From the NCBI GenBank assembly GCA_013138705.1, contig WTCF01000047.1, positions 1-12,006 of the forward strand: DNA of 12,006 nt, read 5' to 3'. Positions within the stretch are counted from its first letter, which is position 1. Every line of letters starts with the position of its first letter. Both the position numbers and the translations under genes were made by a program. The notes below the pieces were generated by a model that ran no database searches, was not told the DNA's origin, and saw nothing but the letters and a program-made list of their open reading frames with translations. This document shows positions 7,559-12,006 of this stretch, one piece after another. The stretch is from Deltaproteobacteria bacterium. GTDB taxonomy: Bacteria > Desulfobacterota > Dissulfuribacteria > Dissulfuribacterales > UBA3076.

Positions 7559-8356
7559 TTATAGTCTTCTAATGTTACATGCCCGTGCCCATTCTGAAAG
7601 AAATTGCAGGAGTTCCTCTGGAGGCTTTATCCAAAGATCCGCTTCCGTAGTCCTTAACTCGGACCTGACCAAGATCCCGATACCCCTGCCCTTTATAGCG
7701 CGAAAGGCGTCCTCATCAGTTCTATCATCTCCGAGATATGCAACAACCGTATCTGACCTTGATTCCTGAAAAATGGTCTCAACTGCTTGGCCCTTATGAC
7801 ATCCCTCGGCCCTGAACTCAAGACCACCGTCAAAGCTATGAAGAACAAGACCATGCACTTGTTTCAAAGAAGACGAGACGCTACGGACCTGTGTCAAGAT
7901 CTCCTCTGCCTTCTCTGGTGCGAGACCCCGCACATGGAATGCAATGCAGCCGGGCTTTAACTCACAACAGGACTCCAGGCCTGATGCTCCAGCCCAATCA
8001 AGGATCTCTTTCAAGACCTTATCTGCTTTAGCCCCAACAGGCAAAATCTTATATGTACCGTCTGCATAAAGCCTTTCCCTGCCGTGTGACCCCCATATCT
8101 CAGGAATGACTTGCAGTCCCAGCAAGGGCAGGAGGTCTTCAACGCTCCTTCCGCTTATTACAACGACCCTGCAACCACCAGTAACTATTATTTTTTCAAG
8201 GATCTTCCTTACACCAAAATACGGCACTGCCTTATCCCGCTCAACTCTGAAAGGGGCAAGCGTGCCGTCATAGTCAAGGAGTAAGGCCCTGTTTTTACCT
8301 CCCGTCAATAAATCCCAAAACCTTAAAATGTCCAGTCCCGGAGAAAGGACTTTCAT
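7559..8356 (-). CDS. otsB: Trehalose-6-phosphate phosphatase (HAD superfamily)
   Basis: It removes the phosphate from trehalose 6-phosphate to give free trehalose, the second step after OtsA. The 265-residue length is usual. HAD motif I is LLLDYDGTLAPF, with Asp28 as nucleophile and Asp30 as general acid. Motif II is the serine of VVVISGRS. The trehalose-phosphatase signature SHGRER follows, then KGQAVETIF with the motif III lysine, and YLGDDRTDEDAF is motif IV with the Mg-binding aspartates. The start ATG overlaps the treT stop by four bases (ATGA, 8353-8356), so translation is likely coupled to it. The otsA gene follows after 19 bases. All expected catalytic residues are visible, so activity is likely. 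Confidence 0.95.
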   Translation of the reverse strand: MKVLSPGLDILRFWDLLTGGKNRALLLDYDGTLAPFRVERDKAVPYFGVRKILEKIIVTGGCRVVVISGRSVEDLLPLLGLQVIPEIWGSHGRERLYADGTYKILPVGAKADKVLKEILDWAGASGLESCCELKPGCIAFHVRGLAPEKAEEILTQVRSVSSSLKQVHGLVLHSFDGGLEFRAEGCHKGQAVETIFQESRSDTVVAYLGDDRTDEDAFRAIKGRGIGILVRSELRTTEADLWIKPPEELLQFLSEWARACNIRRL

Positions 8357-9594
8357 TGTACCATATCTATCCTGTCTTCAAGACCGTGAAGCACACCGAT
8401 CATCAATGCAAGGTATTCCCTCAGGTGCCGTGTCAGAAGAAAATTCTCCCGAACAAGACGCTTTGCTCTGGCGCCCATCTCTTCCAACCTATCCATACGG
8501 TGCAGCAGATAACGGATGCGCAGGGCAGCGCCCTCAGGACTTCTTACCCTGAAACCGGTAAAGTGATCTACTACCTGGAGACGAATTCCACCTGTGTCTC
8601 CTCCGATTACCGGTTTTCCTTTCCACATTGCCTCTGTAACAGTGAGCCCAAAGCCCTCCTTTATAGACTTTTGAAGCACAATATCAGAGGCCCGCTGCAA
8701 GGCATTAATAGTCCTGTGGGCATCAGGTGGAAGAAGCAATACATGGACGTCCTCGTTGTCTTCCGCAGCCTTTCTGACTTCCTCAAGTACCTTTTCACCT
8801 TCAGGGTCATCAGTGGCACCGCCACCTGCCAAAACCAGTTGCAAGGGCACCATCTTTTTGGCCTGTCTGCAAGCCTCTATTACACCCAATGGATCCTTAA
8901 ATCGGTCAAAACGGGAAACCTGCAAAATAAAGGGCAAATCCGGCTTCAGACCAAATTGGTCAAAGACTCCCCTGATCTCCTCTTCGGGAAGATCAATATT
9001 TTTTTCACTCAAGGGATCTATGCTGGGGGCGATAAGGTACTGGGGATGAGGCAGGAGTTGAGCAAACTGCGCCAGGGAAAAAATACTGGCATCATAGTCC
9101 TGTATCCACTTTTTTAAATACTTCCATACCGGACGATACGGACGGCTGCAGTCTATATGGCACCTCCATATCCACTTTCCACGCCTATTGGGGCAAAAGC
9201 TGAGAAATGGCGCTGGTTGCGGATCATGTATAAAGACAAAGTCAGCCTCTTCAAGGACAGGCCGAAATTCCTCGGCATTCTCTGCATTAACGGTCTCATA
9301 GGCCTCCAGCATGGCCTCGGACAGCTCTACAGGAAAGCCCTGGATGGCATTGTGAAACCCCTTGGTACATTGATAAAAATCAGGGCTACCCTCCAACACT
9401 TCCCACTTCACATCAAGACCCAGGGCCTCCATCATCGGAACCAGTTTCCTGAGGATCTCAGCCACTCCTCCACCTTCCTTGGTGGAATTTACATGAACAA
9501 CCTTCATGCCTTTGAGGGGAGCAGCCAACTGGCAAAGGTGATTTACTACGTCCCGGCCTGCCACTTCTGCATAGCGGTCAAGGAGTTCGTTCAT
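8353..9594 (-). CDS. treT: TreT-type trehalose synthase (GT4 glycosyltransferase)
   Basis: TreT makes trehalose in one step from ADP- or UDP-glucose and free glucose. In some organisms the reaction also runs backwards. The 413 residues carry the features I know from the Pyrococcus/Thermococcus enzyme: HVNSTKEGGGVAEIL (34-48), FHNAIQG (80-86), FIHDPQPAP (121-129), WIWRCHID (141-148), APSIDPLSEKN (189-199), SRFDRFKDP (227-235, with the nucleotide-binding Arg/Lys) and KEGFGLTVTEAMWKGKPV (312-329), which includes the GT4 EX7E pair Glu313/Glu321. The whole length aligns without a visible gap. The start overlaps the stop of the upstream DUF5752 gene by four bases and has a good ribosome binding site (GGAGGG) inside that gene's end. 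Its presence next to otsA/otsB gives the operon two routes to the same sugar. A related disaccharide product cannot be excluded by sequence. Confidence 0.92.
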   Translation of the reverse strand: MNELLDRYAEVAGRDVVNHLCQLAAPLKGMKVVHVNSTKEGGGVAEILRKLVPMMEALGLDVKWEVLEGSPDFYQCTKGFHNAIQGFPVELSEAMLEAYETVNAENAEEFRPVLEEADFVFIHDPQPAPFLSFCPNRRGKWIWRCHIDCSRPYRPVWKYLKKWIQDYDASIFSLAQFAQLLPHPQYLIAPSIDPLSEKNIDLPEEEIRGVFDQFGLKPDLPFILQVSRFDRFKDPLGVIEACRQAKKMVPLQLVLAGGGATDDPEGEKVLEEVRKAAEDNEDVHVLLLPPDAHRTINALQRASDIVLQKSIKEGFGLTVTEAMWKGKPVIGGDTGGIRLQVVDHFTGFRVRSPEGAALRIRYLLHRMDRLEEMGARAKRLVRENFLLTRHLREYLALMIGVLHGLEDRIDMVQ

Positions 9595-10280
9595 GAGTTC
9601 CCTCCGCCGAAGTATTCCTCCAGCACCTTGGTGACCGTAAAACGCAATTCTTTCAGAGAAGAAAAGAATGGATCAACAGCCCTGAGCTTAAGCCTGAGAT
9701 CATTATATGTGTCACCCCACCCTGTCAACCAGGCGCTAAAGTCATCACTCCTGTCTTCTGTCCTCTTCCGGGCATCTATGAAGTGGTAAAATATGCTGCC
9801 GATGGTCATTTCCGATACTCCGGAAGGCAAATCTGACGGTATCTCCAGATAACGTCCGGTATCCAATACCACTATCTGGGAGCGGACAAAATGAAATTGC
9901 TCATCGGCCCTTGTCCAGGGCACAAATTCATTCTCGTACAGCCTGTCTTCTACCCGTTCCACCAACTCCTGCCTGACAGACTCAATATCTTCATAGTCAG
10001 TAGGGTCAATAACACTCAGCTTCTCTGCCAAGGCCTTTTCGTTAAGACGATGGTATACCCAAGCTGCAAAATCGTTACTATACTCAGGTTCATCGAACTG
10101 GGGTTCTAAAAAACGTCCCCAGAAGTGATGATATATACTGCCCTCTGGAACTCTCAGCATCCCTTCCTTAAATTCTCTCAAGTTTTGGGCCCTGTAACCA
10201 GTGGCCATGGATACAAGTGCGCAATCCCTTATGTTGAAGGGTTGAGTAAGCGGACTTTTGTCATCAGCTTGTTCAGCCAT
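9591..10280 (-). CDS. DUF5752 family protein with internal duplication, first gene of trehalose operon
   Basis: This 229-residue soluble protein has no signal peptide or membrane helix. By memory it belongs to DUF5752, a family of unknown function often found beside treT. It consists of two similar halves. The first has EGSIYHHF (46-53), SNDFAAW (68-74) and KLSVIDP (87-93). The second has IGSIFYHF (160-167), SDDFSAW (178-184) and KLRAVDP (198-204), followed by a similar ELR/V helix. Each half begins with an F..R..xxV strand and a 'YRAQNL' or 'GRYLEI' segment. The conserved His and Asp residues could bind a ligand, but no known catalytic motif is visible. ATG 10280 has a strong ribosome binding site (AAAGGAGGT) nine bases upstream. 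The stop overlaps treT by four bases. I infer a regulator or partner of trehalose synthesis. The function is not known. Confidence 0.85.
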   Translation of the reverse strand: MAEQADDKSPLTQPFNIRDCALVSMATGYRAQNLREFKEGMLRVPEGSIYHHFWGRFLEPQFDEPEYSNDFAAWVYHRLNEKALAEKLSVIDPTDYEDIESVRQELVERVEDRLYENEFVPWTRADEQFHFVRSQIVVLDTGRYLEIPSDLPSGVSEMTIGSIFYHFIDARKRTEDRSDDFSAWLTGWGDTYNDLRLKLRAVDPFFSSLKELRFTVTKVLEEYFGGGNS

Positions 10281-10322
10281 GCCAAGGGACCTCCTTTAGT
10301 CTTTCCTTAATATCAGAACAGC

Positions 10323-10339
10323 ATATAGTGCTACTATAT
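10323..10339. promoter_or_regulatory. Perfect palindrome over the -10 box, possible operator
   Basis: ATATAGT-GCT-ACTATAT is a perfect 7-base inverted repeat with a 3-base centre. It covers the whole -10 box and the likely start point of the trehalose promoter. Its size suits a dimeric DNA-binding protein that would block RNA polymerase. A second, wider inverted repeat (TCCACTT at 10339-10345 and AAGTGGA at 10370-10376) brackets the -35 box. Both repeats are visible. A regulator is inferred, and none is encoded nearby. Confidence 0.5.
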
Positions 10340-10361
10340 CCACTTTCCCTTAAGCAGGCAA
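10333..10361 (-). promoter_or_regulatory. Sigma70-like promoter of the trehalose operon
   Basis: On the minus strand, TTGCCT (complement of 10356-10361) and TATAGT (complement of 10333-10338) are separated by exactly 17 bases. They match the -35 box at four of six positions and the -10 box at five of six. Transcription would start near 10326, leaving a leader of about 45 bases before the DUF5752 ATG. No other promoter of this quality was seen before the three downstream genes, which are closely packed, so the operon probably depends on it. Confidence 0.65.
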
Positions 10362-10383
10362 ATAAAGAGAAGTGGAAAATTCC

Positions 10384-10411
10384 TTGACTTAAAAAACATC
10401 GAACTTATTTT
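10384..10411 (+). promoter_or_regulatory. Possible promoter of hsp20
   Basis: TTGACT (10384-10389) and TATTTT (10406-10411) are 16 bases apart on the plus strand, about 50 bases before the hsp20 ATG. The -35 box is good and the -10 box mediocre. A heat-shock sigma32 -10 box (CCCCAT-like) is not seen, and no CIRCE repeat is present. How heat induction would work is therefore not evident. Confidence 0.4.
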
Positions 10412-10459
10412 TTTCCTGAGATCTGTTTGACTTCATTTAAAGCAAAGGAGGAATAAACC

Positions 10460-10897
10460 ATGTTTGAAATTACACCTTGGAGACCATTACGTGAACTGAG
10501 TAATCTTAGAAGGGAGATGGAGGACCTTTGGGGAAATTTGGCCGGTGAAAGAGAATTTCTGCCGATGAAAGGGGAATGGATGCCTGCTTTGGATGTATCA
10601 GAGACAAAGGATTCCCTTATTATAAAAGCCGAAATTCCGGGCATGGAACCCAAGGATGTTGACATATCTCTCTCTGGTGACCTTCTGACAATAAAGGGGG
10701 AAAAGAAACAAAAAACCGAGGAGAAGAAAGAGAGCTTCCATCGCATTGAGACCCGTTACGGAGCTTTTTCCAGGACCATCAGAGTTCCTGTGTCAGTGGA
10801 TTCCGACAAAATAGAGGCATCCTATGATAACGGGGTCTTAAAAATTACCCTTCCCAAAAAGGAAGAGGTAAAGGCAAAACAGATCGAAATCAAATAG
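10460..10897 (+). CDS. Small heat shock protein, Hsp20/alpha-crystallin family
   Basis: Hsp20 proteins are ATP-independent holdases that form oligomers and keep unfolding proteins soluble until Hsp70 systems refold them. The 145-residue length is typical of class A bacterial members. The N-terminal arm opens with the common ITPWRPLRELSNLRREMEDLW pattern. The alpha-crystallin domain covers about residues 40-135, with PALDVSETKDSLIIKAEIPGM, DVDISLSGDLLTIKGEKK, RYGAFSRTIRVP and the signature YDNGVLKITLPK (122-133). The C-terminal IEI (142-144) is the I-x-I motif that locks subunits together. A GGAGG site at 10447-10451 lies eight bases before the ATG. The gene is divergent from the trehalose operon, sharing a 179-base control region with it, and is followed by a terminator. 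Joint induction by heat or drying stress is a reasonable inference. Confidence 0.96.
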   Translation: MFEITPWRPLRELSNLRREMEDLWGNLAGEREFLPMKGEWMPALDVSETKDSLIIKAEIPGMEPKDVDISLSGDLLTIKGEKKQKTEEKKESFHRIETRYGAFSRTIRVPVSVDSDKIEASYDNGVLKITLPKKEEVKAKQIEIK

Positions 10898-10929
10898 GGC
10901 TGATCCTATCCCGATTTTCCAAAAAACTG

Positions 10930-10960
10930 AAAGGCGGCTTTAACTGCCGCCTTTTTCTTT
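10930..10960 (+). terminator. Rho-independent terminator of hsp20
   Basis: AAGGCGGC (10931-10938) pairs perfectly with GCCGCCTT (10946-10953) around a 7-base loop and is followed by a T-rich tract (TTTTTCTTT). It lies 33 bases after the hsp20 stop. On the other strand the hairpin is followed by CAGTTTTTT, so it may also stop transcripts arriving from the PEBP gene. Confidence 0.92.
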
Positions 10961-10967
10961 AGAGCCG

Positions 10968-11102
10968 TTCGCAAAACCCATCTTTTGTCAGAACTGCCGT
11001 TCCGGAATCAATGTCCCGATGGCTGCGTTGCTTACCTGCCCGTGCGTCGCACGCAGACAGGTCGAAAATGCTCATGTACCCCACCAAGTACACTGCGCTT
11101 TT
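10968..11102. repeat. Palindrome-rich intergenic element, possibly a truncated dispersed repeat
   Basis: The stretch between the hsp20 terminator and the PEBP stop holds nested inverted repeats. CGTGCG-T-CGCACG (11041-11053) is flanked by ACCTG (11034-11038) and CAGGT (11058-11062), and further right TGTAC pairs with GTACA around CCCACCAA (about 11076-11093). No conserved gene is seen in any frame. The motif set (GGCTGCGTTGC, AAAATGCTCATGTAC, GTACACTGCGCTTTTT) resembles intergenic repeats I recall from deltaproteobacterial genomes, usually with a mirrored second half that is missing here. That comparison is from memory and unverified. Confidence 0.45.
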
Positions 11103-11540
11103 TTAGTCCCTTGAATATAATCCTGTTAATACTGCTTCTGCTAGAGTACGACCCTTCATTAAATTCTCTAACTCAGCTTTTTTTGTTTTTTCATCAACTT
11201 CGAGAACTCTATCCAGTGCATATAAGCGGAATTCATATCTATGAATGGCCGAATCAGGACAAGGCCCTTTATAACTTTGCTTCCCAAAATCATTTGTTCC
11301 CTGTGTACTTCCCTGAGGAACAGTATTTTCTTTTATTTCTCTTATATCCGCTGGGATATTAAAGATAATCCAGTGAACCATTGTCCTTATTGGAGAGTCG
11401 CGGTCTTCCATTGTCATGGCAAAACTCTTTATCTTTTCCGGCACATCTTCTATTATGAATTCTGGATTATTGTCACCGGCATCGCATGTATATTTCGCAG
11501 GCATTAACCCATTATTTTCAAAAACACTCTTTAGTTTCAC
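11103..11540 (-). CDS. YbhB/YbcL-type PEBP (Raf kinase inhibitor-like) protein
   Basis: This is a 145-residue protein of the phosphatidylethanolamine-binding protein family. Family members share a small beta-fold with an anion-binding pocket. The biological role of bacterial YbhB-like proteins is unsettled. Visible motifs are MPAKYTCDAGDNNPEF (13-28), EDRDSP (45-50, for the usual DPDxP), MVHWIIFNIP (54-63), NDFGKQSYKGPCP (83-95) and HRYEFRLYALD (100-110). These contain the pocket residues Asp, His and the GPCP turn. There is no signal peptide, so it should be cytoplasmic. The start is GTG 11540, preceded by a G-rich ribosome binding site (AAGGGGGG) about eight bases upstream. Base composition and codon use are clearly more AT-rich than in the trehalose or Hsp70 genes, which may reflect separate acquisition. 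No functional link to its neighbours is evident. Confidence 0.93.
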   Translation of the reverse strand: MKLKSVFENNGLMPAKYTCDAGDNNPEFIIEDVPEKIKSFAMTMEDRDSPIRTMVHWIIFNIPADIREIKENTVPQGSTQGTNDFGKQSYKGPCPDSAIHRYEFRLYALDRVLEVDEKTKKAELENLMKGRTLAEAVLTGLYSRD

Positions 11541-11651
11541 TTGGCTTACCCCCCTTTTCCTTTGTTTAAACTAAATTTATAGTATAGGAATTCCCTTTTT
11601 TCAGAAAAGCGCCAAACAACAAATCCATCCAGTCAAGCGCAAACCGGTCCT

Positions 11652-11680
11652 TTTACAATTGCCTTACCTTACGGTATGTT
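11652..11680 (+). promoter_or_regulatory. Orphan plus-strand promoter-like sequence
   Basis: TTTACA (11652-11657) and TATGTT (11675-11680) are spaced by 17 bases, matching five and four positions of the -35 and -10 boxes. No protein-coding gene follows on this strand. A terminator-like hairpin lies about 60 bases after the expected start point near 11687. The match may be chance in an AT-rich spacer. Confidence 0.35.
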
Positions 11681-11686
11681 ATTTCC

Positions 11687-11779
11687 ATATCGCAACCTAG
11701 TCAAGCTCTTTAGTGCCTATTCCAGTGAAGGATGCCAAGTCAATCCAGTCCCTCTAGTGCTGGGGATTTTTTTTATTTT
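11687..11779 (+). ncRNA. Candidate small RNA (promoter- and terminator-bounded)
   Basis: The 241-base gap between the PEBP gene and purA holds no credible reading frame. It does hold a promoter-like pair (11652-11680) followed by a hairpin with a run of eight T on the plus strand, which would give an RNA of about 90 bases. Its end would point into the 3' end of purA, on the opposite strand. No known RNA family is recognised. This is inference from two weak to moderate signals. Confidence 0.25.
11742..11779 (+). terminator. Terminator-like hairpin with T-run, plus strand
   Basis: AATCCAG (11742-11748) can pair with CTGGGGATT (11760-11768), leaving two unpaired G and an 11-base loop. The T-run (11767-11774) and a further TTTT follow. 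On the minus strand no T-run follows, so this does not serve purA. No known plus-strand gene precedes it. Confidence 0.45.
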
Positions 11780-11781
11780 GG

Positions 11782-12006
11782 TTATTCAAAAGGATTTTTC
11801 AAAAGAATGGTCTGCTCCCTGCCAGGACCCACTGAGATCAGCATTATGGGTGTTTCAGCCATATCCTCTATGGTCTTGAGATAGTCCCTGGCCTCTTCAG
11901 GTAAATCATCAAATGATCTCATTTGGCTGAGATCCTCCTCCCAACCGGAAAGTGTCCTATAAATCGGCTTTATTGACTCGACCTCCCGAATATTGGCAGG
12001 CATATA
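11782..12006 (-). CDS. purA: Adenylosuccinate synthetase, C-terminal fragment (cut by window edge)
   Basis: PurA converts IMP, aspartate and GTP to adenylosuccinate, the first committed step of AMP synthesis. Only the last 74 residues are in the window, and the frame stays open to the edge. They include PIYRTLSGWEEDLSQMRSFDDLPEEARDYL and PIMLISVGPGREQTILLKNPF. The GW..D....R.f.DLP..A..Y pattern and the ISVGP.R..TI ending with the guanine-binding loop are diagnostic of PurA, which is normally about 430 residues. An ATG at 12003 is internal and not the start. The PEBP gene lies 241 bases downstream on the same strand with no clear minus-strand terminator between them, so read-through is possible. 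Confidence 0.94.
   Translation of the reverse strand, partial: YMPANIREVESIKPIYRTLSGWEEDLSQMRSFDDLPEEARDYLKTIEDMAETPIMLISVGPGREQTILLKNPFE

Noticed and set aside
8356..9117. Long plus-strand reading frame opposite treT
   Set aside because: It is a shadow of the strongly supported treT gene. Its translation is low in recognisable structure and it has no ribosome binding site.
10281..10459. CIRCE element or sigma32 promoter for hsp20
   Set aside because: No TTAGCACTC-type inverted repeat is present, and the CTTGA-like -35 box has no CCCCAT-like -10 partner at the right distance.
10985..11362. Plus-strand reading frame across the hsp20-PEBP gap
   Set aside because: It runs through palindromic spacer and then antisense to the PEBP gene. 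No family resemblance or ribosome binding site is seen.

Overview
The window looks like a chromosomal segment of a Gram-negative bacterium, most plausibly a Desulfobacterota (former Deltaproteobacteria) or similar environmental lineage. This assignment is an inference from the gene families (TreT plus DUF5752 next to OtsB/OtsA, DUF2760 with a lid-less Hsp70, an RNase II-type RNB protein), the mid-range base composition and the repeat-rich spacers. No rRNA, tRNA, CRISPR array, phage gene or transposase is visible.

Layout. Plus strand, 1-5854: the 3' end of an unrecognised gene (possibly a lipoprotein), an RNase II/R-family ribonuclease, then a tight three-gene set made of a membrane-anchored DUF2760 protein, a DnaK-like Hsp70 ATPase and a HEAT-repeat protein. 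Minus strand, 10280-6046: a four-gene trehalose operon in the order DUF5752 protein, TreT-type trehalose synthase, trehalose-6-phosphate phosphatase (OtsB), trehalose-6-phosphate synthase (OtsA). The first three genes are joined by 4-base ATGA overlaps. Plus strand, 10460-10897: a small heat shock protein (Hsp20) transcribed divergently from the trehalose operon and followed by a strong hairpin terminator. Minus strand, 11540-11103: an AT-rich PEBP/YbhB-family gene. Minus strand, 12006-11782: the C-terminal end of adenylosuccinate synthetase (PurA), running off the window.

Themes. Most of the window concerns protein and cell protection: a chaperone module, a compatible-solute operon with two independent routes to trehalose, and an Hsp20 gene sharing a divergent control region with that operon. 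This region holds a good sigma70-like promoter for the trehalose operon (TTGCCT, 17 bases, TATAGT). A perfect 7-3-7 palindrome covers its -10 box and could be an operator.

The spacers carry structure of their own: four 8-base tandem repeats just before the DUF2760 start, a large imperfect inverted repeat built from TTAGC-type units between the convergent HEAT and otsA genes, a palindrome-rich element between hsp20 and the PEBP gene, and a promoter-plus-terminator pair between the PEBP gene and purA that could mark a small RNA. No stretch longer than about 250 bases lacks a gene. I do not see a clear new defence system or mobile element. The least described parts are the DUF5752 protein with its internal duplication, the DUF2760/Hsp70/HEAT set and the small-RNA candidate.
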